The position numbers and the translations under genes were made by a program. A stretch of DNA of 21,079 bases, from positions 1 to 21,079 of IMG/VR virus record IMGVR_UViG_3300046459_000316; one strand, 5' to 3'. Positions 13,216 to 20,342 of the stretch are shown here, piece after piece. Numbering within the stretch: position 1 is the stretch's first letter; the number at the start of each line of letters is the position of its first letter. The stretch is from a virus. Below the pieces are notes generated by a model that saw only the letters and a list, made by a program, of their open reading frames with translations, did not search any database and was not told the DNA's origin.

Positions 13216-13710
13216 CTAGGTCAGCTCACCCAGGGTGACGCTGGCGTTCCAGCCGGTCAACGTCGTCGGCGTCCCCTGGAGCTGGAGCAGGAACGTCAGG
13301 TCGGGCCCGACGATGATGCGTTCCTTGTCGGTCGCGATCCACTCGAAGCCGGCCAGGTTGTTGAAGCCCCGGCCATCGAGCACCGTGAGCGTGCCCGCAC
13401 CGTTGGCAGAGGCGTTGACGCCCGCCGATGCCGCGGCGTTGCTCGTCGACCCGGCCAGGGCCGAGGCGACCGCGTTGAGGACGATGGGCGAGGGCGTGGC
13501 GGCCGTGAACGTGCCGAAGGCCGAGGCCTTGAGACCCCAGCGGCAGCCCAGCTGCTGGCTGGTCGTGGTGCCCCGCTGCGAGATGTGCATGCGCAGGATC
13601 TCGAGCAGCGAGCCCCGGCTGGTGAACGCCGTGGCGGCGCGGATGGTGACCAGCTCGCCATCCGCGATGACGGTGGCGTTCTGCATCGTGACGATATAGC
13701 CGTTGCTCAT
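13216..13710 (-). CDS. Hypothetical virion protein
   Basis: This 164-aa protein starts at ATG 13710, 4 nt after the previous stop, and is beta-rich with an Ala/Ser-rich middle (ALAGSTSNAAASAGVNASANG). N-terminal residues include GYIVTMQNATVIADGELVTI and a segment LLEILRMHISQRGTTTSQQ. It ends LTGWNASVTLGELT. The 'E-I-L-R-x-x-I-S-Q-x-G-T-x-T-S-Q-Q' segment recurs in my memory of small phage structural proteins, but I cannot name a family. It belongs to a run of structural genes. Confidence 0.6.
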   Translation of the reverse strand: MSNGYIVTMQNATVIADGELVTIRAATAFTSRGSLLEILRMHISQRGTTTSQQLGCRWGLKASAFGTFTAATPSPIVLNAVASALAGSTSNAAASAGVNASANGAGTLTVLDGRGFNNLAGFEWIATDKERIIVGPDLTFLLQLQGTPTTLTGWNASVTLGELT

Positions 13711-13714
13711 ATCG

Positions 13715-14140
13715 TCACGCCAGGGTGAACACGCCGGACGCGTTGGCGGCGACGGTCAGGGTGTTGCCCGATGTCGCGGTCACGTCGGCGGGGGTGGTGT
13801 CGAGGGTCGACCAGCAGAGGACGTTGCCGGCGACCTCGTAGATGACGGCGAACCGGGCGACGATGGAGCCACCGGACGCGGTCCATACCGGATCCGTCGT
13901 GATGTCCACGGTCACCGTGGTCGTGCCGGCCAGGGTGAGGACGACCGCGATGCCGCCCGTGGTGTAGCCGTTGGCGTTGGCGACCTCGTTGGTCACGCCG
14001 GCATACGTCGTGGATGCGGCGCCGATATTGGAGGTCGACTGGAACAGCGCGCATTTCCAGGAGTCGCTGTCGATGTCGAACGTGCCATTGATGAGGCTCG
14101 TCCTGCCCGTGTTGGTGAAGGCCCATGCGGATGCGGCCAC
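13715..14140 (-). CDS. Small phage structural protein of the 'KxALF...Ev...GYTTGG' type
   Basis: This 141-aa protein starts at GTG 14140 (GAGG with a 7-nt spacer upstream). It has the recognisable order SLINGTFDIDSDSWKCALF, then TNEVANANGYTTGG, then WTASGGSIVARFAVIYE and a closing NTLTVAANASGVFTLA. This sequence pattern recurs in many unnamed phage virion proteins that sit near tail fibre or tail tip genes. A structural role at the virion surface or tail is likely. The biochemical function is not established. Confidence 0.7.
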   Translation of the reverse strand: MAASAWAFTNTGRTSLINGTFDIDSDSWKCALFQSTSNIGAASTTYAGVTNEVANANGYTTGGIAVVLTLAGTTTVTVDITTDPVWTASGGSIVARFAVIYEVAGNVLCWSTLDTTPADVTATSGNTLTVAANASGVFTLA

Positions 14141-14152
14141 GTCGTTACCTCT

Positions 14153-15349
14153 CTAGCTCGGGAGCAGCTGTGGATAGATAGGCCGCATCGTCGGCAGGCT
14201 GGTGAGCACCTCGTACTCGATGGACACGCTGTCCCAGTAGGGCAGCGGCGTGACGTCGGTGCTGTAGCCCCACCGGGCCTCGGTGCTGTTGAGCTTCTCC
14301 ATGGTCCAGGCACCGCCCGATGCCGGCGCGGCGAGTATCGCGTGGAGGTATTGCGCCGTGGTCGTGGGACACGACAGGAGCGCCCATACGGCCGTCTCGG
14401 CTGCCCAGTTGTTGTCGCTGACCCGCAGGGACATGGTGTTGGCCGCCGCGGTCGAACTGTGATGCGTGCTGGTCACGGCGACGGCCCCGATGTTCGTCTC
14501 GACCGTATCGGCGAACCGCACGGCGACGCGGCCGGCGGCGTTGATGACGATCTGGCGGATGAGGATGCCGTCGGTGATGCTCGTCTGGTCGTCGTCGTCC
14601 ACGAACGCCCAGACGCCGGTATCGCTGGTCAGGACGTTGGCGCCTGCCGTGTCGTAGCCGAAGTCGCCAGCCGTGAACGAGTGGACGCCATCGGACGTCG
14701 GGCGCAGCCGCAACACCTTGCTGTCCCGTGGCCGGGTGTCGCTCCAGTCCGCGTTGGGGGTCGTGCCCCAGCCCATCTTGATATTGTCGAGGCGGACCTT
14801 GGAGCCGGTCGTGAGGCTGTTCACCTGGCCCACAAGGATGCCGTTATCGAAGTTCGAGATGGCCTGGGCCAGGGACACGTTGGCCCAGTCGGTCCAGACC
14901 CCGGTCGGGCTCCTGGTCCTCCACTTGCTGATGGAGGGCGTCACGGACACGTCGTCCTGCACCTCCAGCCCCCACCACGTATTGGCCGCGATGGTCGGGC
15001 CGTTGACGCTCGAGGCGCCCTTGGTGGCATTGACCACGCCGGTCGTGCCGATGGTGATGAGGAGGTCGGAGACGCCCGTGTTGTTGGGCTGGAAGATGCG
15101 GATCGGATTGGTGGTCGGCAGCACGTCGATATTCACGTCACAGGCGAGCCAGCAGACCGTCATCGACAGCGGGTCGAGCTCGAAGTACGTCGACGGCGCA
15201 TTGAACGAGACGGAGCGTGCCCCGTCCTTGACGACCGTGGTCTCGATGGCCGGCGTGCCCACGGTCGACGACCAATGGCGGTTGGTCAGGGCAGCGGCAC
15301 CGCCCGACGTGACGATCCCGCATTCCAGGCCGCACACGAGCGTGGGCAT
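14153..15349 (-). CDS. Jelly-roll/lectin-like minor virion protein
   Basis: This 398-aa protein starts at ATG 15349, sharing a base with the fibre gene's stop (TGATG). Its beta-rich sequence includes ARSVSFNAPSTYFELDPL, NTWWGLEVQDDVSV and SKVRLDNIKMGWG, consistent with a concanavalin A/LamG-like sandwich. Such domains bind sugars or polymers. A second, similar half may lie in residues ~225-360. The gene is next to the fibre gene, so a receptor-contact or tail-tip role is plausible. The fold call is from pattern only. Confidence 0.6.
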   Translation of the reverse strand: MPTLVCGLECGIVTSGGAAALTNRHWSSTVGTPAIETTVVKDGARSVSFNAPSTYFELDPLSMTVCWLACDVNIDVLPTTNPIRIFQPNNTGVSDLLITIGTTGVVNATKGASSVNGPTIAANTWWGLEVQDDVSVTPSISKWRTRSPTGVWTDWANVSLAQAISNFDNGILVGQVNSLTTGSKVRLDNIKMGWGTTPNADWSDTRPRDSKVLRLRPTSDGVHSFTAGDFGYDTAGANVLTSDTGVWAFVDDDDQTSITDGILIRQIVINAAGRVAVRFADTVETNIGAVAVTSTHHSSTAAANTMSLRVSDNNWAAETAVWALLSCPTTTAQYLHAILAAPASGGAWTMEKLNSTEARWGYSTDVTPLPYWDSVSIEYEVLTSLPTMRPIYPQLLPS

Positions 15350-16689
15350 CAGACGGACGCGCCCGCCACGAAGGCGTAGTAGCTGGAGTTCTTGACGCCC
15401 CAGTCGGAGGTGAACAGGGTCCGCTGGCCATCGGGTGACGGGCAGGCCATGGGACTGCGGATGTAGTTCGGGTCGCCGTTGAGCTCCGTCACGGATGACG
15501 TGCTGGCGTGGTGCGACATCGCCACCCGCTCGATGGTGCCCGAGTCATCGAGTCGCAGGTTCACGATCTCGTCGTGACCCGCCTTCGTGGTCCGGTTGTA
15601 GTCGCCGTATGCGCAGAGGGTCACGTACCCATGCCGGCCCTGGTTGCGACCGCTGATATGGCCGTACCAGTAGGCGGTGTCCCTGCCCAGCTGGGTCGTC
15701 TTGGCGCCCGTGGACATGACCCACTTGACCACGTTCTCGACCGCCCCGGCGCTCTGGTCCGAGACGCAGACGATGACCTCGCGGTCCTGCGTGTCGTACG
15801 CCACGTCGTAGTGGCTGATGTGGTCAGTGACCTGGCGCACCGGCTTGAGGTCGGCGGTCGCGTACAGCCACAGGCCCGCATCGGTGGCGCCCACGGCACC
15901 CGGCGGATGGGCGACCACGACGTACGTGCCGGCCGGGCTCATGGTGCAGTCGTAGGGCACGCCCCCGATGGACCGCTCGACCACGCTGTCGTTGCTGAAG
16001 TCGTAGCGCAGCAGCCACCAGGTCTGGTTGGTCTTGCGCCCGATGAGCGCCGCGTAGCGCCCGTCGTCGGAGAGGTTGCCCTCGCCGTAGCCCAGCGATA
16101 CGTGCTCGTAGCCGCCGAAGGTATGCGCCACGGTCTTGACGTTGGGATCCATCGTCCAGCGGTCCAGGGTGTTGACGTTGTCCTGGGTGCCGAAGCAGAC
16201 ATTCGGATCGGTGCGTGACCAGTTGAAGTTGCCGGGCACGGAGCGCTTGCCGAGGTCCTTGTACGTGGTGCCATCCAGGAGCTTGTTGCCGCGACCCAGC
16301 CAGATGCGCGTCTGGTCGCAGTTGAACGCGGTCCGCTTGGCGTAGCCCGAGCCGTAGCCGGTATCGGTGAGGCGCATCAGCTGCATGCCGGTATCGGGGT
16401 CGGTGACGGGCACCAGGAGACCCGGCAGCGCGAACGTCGTGGTCGGGTGATAGGCGAGCTTCGTCGCGGGTGGATAGCTGCCGCCCGACGGGGGCGGCTT
16501 CGTGCCGCCCGAGGGCACCGTGGACAGGGCACCCGTGTCGGACACGGCGAGCGTCCAGGTGCTGCCGTTGGGTGACGTCAGGGTGGATGTGCCCGCTGGT
16601 CCGGCTGGTCCCTGCGGGCCCGCCGGTCCGGTCGGACCGGGGACGGGGTCGGGGATGGGGATGGTGACCGGGACCGTGACGTCAGTCAT
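15349..16689 (-). CDS. Tail fibre/receptor-binding protein with collagen-like stalk and beta-propeller-like head
   Basis: This 446-aa protein has a collagen-like Gly-X-Y run at residues 18-33 (GPTGPAGPQGPAGPAG), a Gly/Pro/Ser linker, then a C-terminal ~370 residues. The C-terminal part contains repeating propeller-type units such as MQLMRLTDTGYGSGYAKRT, LSDDGRYAALIG, MSPAGTYVVVAHP and CPSPDGQRTLFTSDW. The 'S.DG.y....' pieces resemble TolB/PD40-like blades. A collagen-like trimeric stalk with a ligand-binding end is typical of phage fibres. ATG 16689 follows AGGAGG with a 5-nt spacer. Specific receptor unknown. Confidence 0.75.
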   Translation of the reverse strand: MTDVTVPVTIPIPDPVPGPTGPAGPQGPAGPAGTSTLTSPNGSTWTLAVSDTGALSTVPSGGTKPPPSGGSYPPATKLAYHPTTTFALPGLLVPVTDPDTGMQLMRLTDTGYGSGYAKRTAFNCDQTRIWLGRGNKLLDGTTYKDLGKRSVPGNFNWSRTDPNVCFGTQDNVNTLDRWTMDPNVKTVAHTFGGYEHVSLGYGEGNLSDDGRYAALIGRKTNQTWWLLRYDFSNDSVVERSIGGVPYDCTMSPAGTYVVVAHPPGAVGATDAGLWLYATADLKPVRQVTDHISHYDVAYDTQDREVIVCVSDQSAGAVENVVKWVMSTGAKTTQLGRDTAYWYGHISGRNQGRHGYVTLCAYGDYNRTTKAGHDEIVNLRLDDSGTIERVAMSHHASTSSVTELNGDPNYIRSPMACPSPDGQRTLFTSDWGVKNSSYYAFVAGASV

Positions 16690-16701
16690 GGCCGCCTCCT
16701 C

Positions 16702-17727
16702 TCAGACCTTGTCGGGTGCATTGGCGTCGGTGTCGAGCCAGTGGCGCCAGGCGGCGTCGTGCTCGTTGCCGGTGCGAACGGGCTCGGTGGCGGATTCCTT
16801 GACGTACACCACGGTCGGGCGGTCGACGCCGTCGTCGTAGGGCTGGCTGGTGGTCACGATGATGGCCCGGGCGCTGCCGTCGATGACGCTGCCGACATAC
16901 CGCTGGCTGCGGGTGCTCGAGAAGTCGCCCAGCTTCTGGGTGAGCGCCGCGTCGGCGTAGAACGCGGTCCCCTTGCGCACCTCGCAGAGGTAGTCCGACG
17001 TCAGCGAGTCGGGTGCCCGGATGGCCATGTCGGAGCCTCCCTTGTGCGCATCGCTGGCGGTGTACATGACGGCGCGCGGCCCACCGGTATCGGCCGGCTC
17101 GGGGTCGGCATCGAACCTCGCCCGGTCGGGCCGGTAGCGGTCGAGGAGCGCCAGCGCCGATGCCGCCATGACGATGGGACCGGCCTCCTGGTACGCCTCC
17201 GGGCTGACCGGGACGGGCAGCGGGTCGCCCCTGGTGGCCTGGCCGTAGACCCGCATGCCCCAGACCTCGGCGCCCTTGCGCAGCTTCGCCTCGTCCCACC
17301 ATGTCCATTTCGGCGGGCTGCACCACGGGTCGGAGACCAGCCACTTGCCCGAGGCGTTCTGCTCGGGGGCGATGGCCATCGTGTGGCCGTAGCGCCCGGT
17401 GCCCGACAGGCAGGGACCCTCGGCGGCCTCGTGCCAGACGTCGATGTGGACGAGGCGGCCCGCCTTGAGGTCGGTGATGGCGTCGTCGAAGGTGCGGCCG
17501 TCGCGGATGGTGATGACCTGGCCGTAGGACTGCCACGCCCGGGCGATGTCGTCGCTGGTGGTGCCCCCGGCAGGGTCACCGCACCTCCGGCGCATCTCGA
17601 CGCCAGTGGAGGTGACCCCGCCGAGGGTGTCGTAATCGATGCCCGTCGCGCCCGCCGCCATCCGGCAGTTGCTGAACTGGAGCCGCGAGCCGTCGCGTTG
17701 CGTGACGGGAGCAGCCCTATACGTCAC
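16702..17727 (-). CDS. Papain-fold (C39-like) peptidase, candidate endolysin or virion peptidoglycan hydrolase
   Basis: This 341-aa protein starts at GTG 17727, overlapping the holin-like gene (GTGA). The N-terminal half has the order of a papain-like C39/NlpC-type domain: Cys21 in SNCRMAAGATG, then His115 in GRYGHTMAIA and Asp133 in KWLVSDPWC. Cys-His-Asp in this order and spacing suggests a working catalytic triad. The C-terminal half (about residues 200-320) is beta-rich and SH3-like in places (YLCEVRKGTAFYADAALTQKLGDF), possibly a wall-binding domain. Its position after two holin-like genes supports lysis. No signal peptide is visible. The substrate is unproven. Confidence 0.7.
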   Translation of the reverse strand: MTYRAAPVTQRDGSRLQFSNCRMAAGATGIDYDTLGGVTSTGVEMRRRCGDPAGGTTSDDIARAWQSYGQVITIRDGRTFDDAITDLKAGRLVHIDVWHEAAEGPCLSGTGRYGHTMAIAPEQNASGKWLVSDPWCSPPKWTWWDEAKLRKGAEVWGMRVYGQATRGDPLPVPVSPEAYQEAGPIVMAASALALLDRYRPDRARFDADPEPADTGGPRAVMYTASDAHKGGSDMAIRAPDSLTSDYLCEVRKGTAFYADAALTQKLGDFSSTRSQRYVGSVIDGSARAIIVTTSQPYDDGVDRPTVVYVKESATEPVRTGNEHDAAWRHWLDTDANAPDKV

Positions 17728-17882
17728 GCCAGCGCCACCAGGATGAACACGACGCCCAGCACGACCACGCCCAGCGCGGTCAGTGACGGTGGCGCGGCGG
17801 GCGTGGCGCGCAGCGCGTCGATGCCGCCCAGGATGACGGCGATGATGCCGCCCACGAGCATGGCGATATCAGGGTTGCTCAT
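17724..17882 (-). CDS. Small two-helix membrane protein (holin-like)
   Basis: This 52-aa protein begins at ATG 17882 (AGGAGG about 9 nt upstream) and is almost all hydrophobic. It has two membrane helices, IAMLVGGIIAVILGG at ~6-20 and LTALGVVVLGVVFILVALA at ~34-52, joined by a short polar turn. It overlaps the preceding membrane gene by 14 nt and the peptidase by 4 nt. A holin or antiholin role is inferred from size, topology and its place next to the candidate endolysin. Confidence 0.6.
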   Translation of the reverse strand: MSNPDIAMLVGGIIAVILGGIDALRATPAAPPSLTALGVVVLGVVFILVALA

Positions 17883-18111
17883 CAGGCTTGGCCTCCTGGT
17901 CCTCGTCGGTGCGGGTGATGTCCGCGTCCTCGATGTAGCGGTAGCGACCACGCCGGATGTCGATGCCGACCAGCATCAGGATGATGAGCGCCAGCGCGAT
18001 GATGGCGAACACCACGTCGCGGGTCTCCCACTGGGTCTGGTCGTTGGTCATGATCCAGATGCCCAGCAGCATCGTGAGGGCACCGGCGATGGCAGCACGC
18101 GCATGGCTCAC
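17869..18111 (-). CDS. Small membrane protein (holin-like), first of a pair
   Basis: This 80-aa protein starts at GTG 18111, overlapping the stop of the 49-aa gene (GTGA). It has two hydrophobic segments, AIAGALTMLLGIWIM at ~7-21 and VVFAIIALALIILMLVGI at ~33-50, and a charged C-terminus (RRGRYRYIEDADITRTDEDQE). That layout is typical of small holins. Together with the next gene it resembles a two-gene holin/antiholin set. Confidence 0.6.
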   Translation of the reverse strand: MSHARAAIAGALTMLLGIWIMTNDQTQWETRDVVFAIIALALIILMLVGIDIRRGRYRYIEDADITRTDEDQEAKPDEQP

Positions 18112-18257
18112 GACCGGGCGCGGTAGGGGCTCGATGACGCGCCTGCGGATCGGGGCTGGGGGTAGGTCAGGGTCCTGACGGCGGCTGTGATGGCGGCCAC
18201 CAGGCGGGCGTCGCGCTCGCGCTCGCGACGCACCTGGTCATACACGTCGGGGGTCAT
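18108..18257 (-). CDS. 49-residue protein at the start of the lysis block
   Basis: ATG 18257 opens a 49-codon frame ending at 18108, and its stop overlaps the next GTG start (GTGA). The product is basic and helical at the start (YDQVRRERERDARLVAAITAAVRTLT) with a Pro/Ser-rich tail. A GTG just before it (18260) is an alternative start. It is the nearest gene to attP. The tight overlap supports a real gene. The function is unknown. Confidence 0.5.
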   Translation of the reverse strand: MTPDVYDQVRRERERDARLVAAITAAVRTLTYPQPRSAGASSSPYRARS

Positions 18258-18309
18258 CACGCCCGCCACGCGGGGCGGCGGGAAGGCGAGACGTCCATGG
18301 CGACTGCCA

Positions 18310-18330
18310 TGGTAGTCATCTGGTAGTCAT
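18310..18330. repeat. Tandem TGGTAGTCAT repeats, candidate integrase arm sites
   Basis: TGGTAGTCAT occurs at 18310-18319 and 18321-18330, an 11-bp tandem step. Directly left, GACTGCCATGGTAGTC (18302-18317) is a near-palindrome. The sites are within about 130 bp of the att core on the side away from int, where arm-type sites are expected. Binding is inferred. Confidence 0.4.
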
Positions 18331-18386
18331 GTCGCTGGGAAACCGTGCCGAAGGGTGGCGACGGCTGCAACCAGCTACATGCCGGT

Positions 18387-18477
18387 TTCGTGCTCAGGAG
18401 GTGGTGCGGGAGAGGGGATTCGAACCCCCACCAGGTCGCCCTGACTGGCTCCTAAGGCCAGTGATCCCGAGCACGAA
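18387..18477. repeat. 9-bp inverted repeat flanking the att core
   Basis: TTCGTGCTC (18387-18395) and GAGCACGAA (18469-18477) are perfect inverted repeats bracketing the tRNA-derived segment. They may mark protein-binding sites around attP. The ~70-bp gap makes a simple hairpin unlikely. Confidence 0.5.
18402..18463 (-). other. attP core: 3' half of a tRNA-Leu(UAG) gene
   Basis: On the minus strand the segment reads as a tRNA from the anticodon arm to CCA: stem CTGGC, loop CTTAGGA with anticodon TAG, stem GCCAG (18461-18445), a variable region, a T-arm with loop TTCGAAT and 5-bp stem, acceptor half CTCCCGC, A, CCA. The matching 5' half (acceptor GCGGGAG, D-arm) is absent, so it is not a working tRNA. 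Phages that integrate in tRNA genes carry this 3' part so that the host tRNA is restored. It lies 17 bp after the integrase stop, and phage genes on both sides indicate attP. Confidence 0.8.
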
Positions 18478-18480
18478 TCG

Positions 18481-19632
18481 TCAGGATTTGTGCCCATTGG
18501 CAGTCTTGTTGGCAGCGATGTTCGCGCGCCCGTCGCCCAGTACCTCGTCCATGGCGTCCGCTGCCTTGCGCATGGCCTGCTCGGCGATGCCGCCGTAGCG
18601 GTCGACGGTGGTGGCGATGGTGGAGTGCCCCAGCGCCGACATGACGAGCCGGAGGTCGCCGCCCGACGAGTCGAGCATGAGCGACGCCGCGGTATGGCGA
18701 CTGGCGTGGAAGACGAGCCGTGGCAGGCCGGCAGCCACGAGCGCATCGGAGAACGTCCTGGACACCCACGACGGCTCCAGCGGCTTGCCGTCGGCCTTGG
18801 TGAACACCAGCACCGCGGACGCGGCACGGACACGGTGCTCGGCCAGGGCATCGACGGCTCGGCGTGACAGCGAGAGCGTGCGGCGGGCCCGGTCGGTCTT
18901 CGGCTCCTCGAAGTCCCAATCGACCTTGGACACCCGGCGCAGGCTCCCCGCGATGGTGAGCCGGGAGCGGGCCAGGTCGATGTCCGACCAGCGCAGGGAC
19001 AGGATCTCGCCGCGCCGCATCCCGGTCGTCAGGGCGAGGACCCAGATGGCGTAGTGCGGGTGTTGCCGGTGGCCGTCGAGGAATCCGCGCACCTGCGCCG
19101 CTGACAGGCGCGCCACGGGCCGCTGGGGCACGCGGACGGCATCCACCAGCGCCGCGACGTTGCGAGCCACCAGCCCGCGTTTCTCGGCGTCACGCAGGGC
19201 GCTGCGCAGTGCGGTGTGGACGTGCTTCGCGGTCTGCGGCGCCCTGCCCGAGCGGAGCACGGCGTTCATAACGTCCTGGACGTCGTCGGGTGTCAGCTCG
19301 ACCAGCGGGATGTCTCCGATGAGCGGCAGCGCCAGCTGGTGGGCGTAACGGTAGCGCTCGAGGGTCCGGGGACGGATGCGATGCCGGGCGACCTCGGATC
19401 GCCAGCGAGCCAGGTACTCAGCGACCGTCTCGCCGCTCGGCGGGGTCGAGGAAGGTGTACCGGATGGTGCCTGTGCGAGCTTCGCCCTGAGCTTCCGGCG
19501 TGCCTCCGCCATCGAGAGGGTGGAGGTCCCGCGGACCACTGTCCCGTCCTGCCTTCGGCCGAGCGCGACGTGCTGGCCGGAGGCTGTCACGTACTGTGAC
19601 CCCGTCCCCCACGCCCTGCGCGGCTTGTCCAC
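18481..19632 (-). CDS. int: Tyrosine integrase
   Basis: This site-specific recombinase integrates the phage at attB. With GTG at 19632 it is 383 aa; that start is preferred because GGAGG lies 6 nt upstream, while the ATG at 19683 has poor spacing. The N-terminal part (GTGSQYVTASGQ, then ARRKLRAKL) is an arm-binding domain; a core-binding SAM-like domain follows at ~70-165. The catalytic domain has Arg206 (TTGMRRGE), Lys245 (PKTDRARR), His309/Arg312 (HASRH), His336 (LGHST) and Tyr346 (VDRYGG), all present. It ends just before the attP core and overlaps the xis-like gene out of frame. Confidence 0.95.
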   Translation of the reverse strand: MDKPRRAWGTGSQYVTASGQHVALGRRQDGTVVRGTSTLSMAEARRKLRAKLAQAPSGTPSSTPPSGETVAEYLARWRSEVARHRIRPRTLERYRYAHQLALPLIGDIPLVELTPDDVQDVMNAVLRSGRAPQTAKHVHTALRSALRDAEKRGLVARNVAALVDAVRVPQRPVARLSAAQVRGFLDGHRQHPHYAIWVLALTTGMRRGEILSLRWSDIDLARSRLTIAGSLRRVSKVDWDFEEPKTDRARRTLSLSRRAVDALAEHRVRAASAVLVFTKADGKPLEPSWVSRTFSDALVAAGLPRLVFHASRHTAASLMLDSSGGDLRLVMSALGHSTIATTVDRYGGIAEQAMRKAADAMDEVLGDGRANIAANKTANGHKS

Positions 19633-19792
19633 TGCCGCCCTCCACCCAGCTCCGGGCCACGCGGATGGCGCCCCGGTCGCCATGGCTCCGCAGGACGGGG
19701 ATGCTACCAGCGGCGATGCCGCGCCGGATGGTGGTGTCGCTGAATCCGGTCAGCTCGGCCGCCTCGCGGATGGTGATCCACAGGCGGGTCAC
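19418..19792 (-). CDS. Excisionase-like HTH (MerR/HTH_17-type) DNA-binding protein
   Basis: GTG 19792 overlaps the ASCH gene's stop (GTGA). Residues ~4-50 form an excisionase/HTH_17-type domain: WITIREAAELTGFSDTTIRRGIAAGSIPVLRSHGDRGAIRVARSWVE, here quoted as the pieces REAAELTGFSDTTIRR and IPVLRSHGDRGAIRV. Such proteins direct phage excision or regulate int. The remaining ~70 residues share DNA with int in another frame and have biased, low-complexity composition, so the functional part may be only the first half. The frame runs to 19418 without a stop, giving a 215-bp overlap with int, unusually long for an xis/int pair. Confidence 0.75.
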   Translation of the reverse strand: MTRLWITIREAAELTGFSDTTIRRGIAAGSIPVLRSHGDRGAIRVARSWVEGGSGQAAQGVGDGVTVRDSLRPARRARPKAGRDSGPRDLHPLDGGGTPEAQGEARTGTIRYTFLDPAERRDGR

Positions 19793-20127
19793 AGATAACG
19801 CCAGGCGATCCGGGTGACGTCATCGTCCAGGCGGCATCGCATGTGCTCCTGGAAGAACCGCGCGAACTCGCGGGGGGACATGCCTGGGAAGCCCTCACGC
19901 TCGACGTCCTCACGGGTCACCGCGGACAGTCGCTCGCGCCGGACGCTGACCACCTCCACCTCGGCGAGCCGGATTAGCGGCTCGCCTGGCTTGCGGCCCA
20001 TGACCTTGCGACACAGGGTGAGCCGGTCGCCGGGCTTGAGGAACGTCCAGCCGAGGCGCCGCGTCACGGTCTTGCGACGCTCCACGACCGCCTGCTCGGT
20101 CAGGGTCACGGACATCAGCCGCGTCAC
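19789..20127 (-). CDS. ASCH-domain (PUA-like) protein
   Basis: This 112-aa protein starts at GTG 20127 (GTGA overlap; ATG at 20115 is an alternative). It has the family layout of small phage ASCH proteins: KTVTRRLGWTFLKPGD near the start, then GEPLIRLAEVEVVSVRRERL, EDVEREGFPGMSPREFARFF, and a closing VTRIAWRYL. ASCH folds resemble PUA domains and are thought to bind RNA or nucleotides; a few act as nucleases or on modified nucleosides. Its position after a DNA methyltransferase may hint at a link to DNA modification, but this is inference. Confidence 0.8.
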   Translation of the reverse strand: MTRLMSVTLTEQAVVERRKTVTRRLGWTFLKPGDRLTLCRKVMGRKPGEPLIRLAEVEVVSVRRERLSAVTREDVEREGFPGMSPREFARFFQEHMRCRLDDDVTRIAWRYL

Positions 20128-20342
20128 AGGGGATGGTCCCAGGGGTCATCGTCGGGCGGGTCGAGCTCGGCCGCGATGGCGACCGTGAGTCGGTGGATGA
20201 CGTGCGACAGGCGGCGCACCACGCGGTCGGCCTCCGGCTCGCCGAGGCCCCGGACCGACGCCATGATCTCGAGATGGGCACGGCGCCTCCGCTCGTACTG
20301 CGCGGCGGCGTTCATGCCCATGCGGTCGGAGTGCTCGGTCAT
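20124..20342 (-). CDS. 72-residue hypothetical protein
   Basis: ATG 20342 overlaps the methyltransferase stop (ATGA) and the stop overlaps the ASCH start (GTGA), which fixes both ends. The protein is helical and charged (AAAQYERRRRAHLEIMASVRG, then EADRVVRRLSHVIHRLTVAIAAEL) with an acidic end (DPPDDDPWDHPL). I do not recognise it. Its place in a tightly coupled early operon suggests an accessory role. Confidence 0.6.
   Translation of the reverse strand: MTEHSDRMGMNAAAQYERRRRAHLEIMASVRGLGEPEADRVVRRLSHVIHRLTVAIAAELDPPDDDPWDHPL

Noticed and set aside
13703-15379. 558-codon open frame on the plus strand
   Set aside because: It is opposite two structural genes with good starts and overlaps; low-complexity Gly/Arg/Asp sequence indicates a shadow.
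18257-18310. 17-codon open frame between attP and the 49-aa gene
   Set aside because: It has a TGATG junction with the next frame but is very short, lies in the arm-site region and has no other support.
18402-18463. Functional tRNA-Leu gene
   Set aside because: The 5' acceptor and D-arm are missing, so it is an attachment-site fragment and not a working tRNA.
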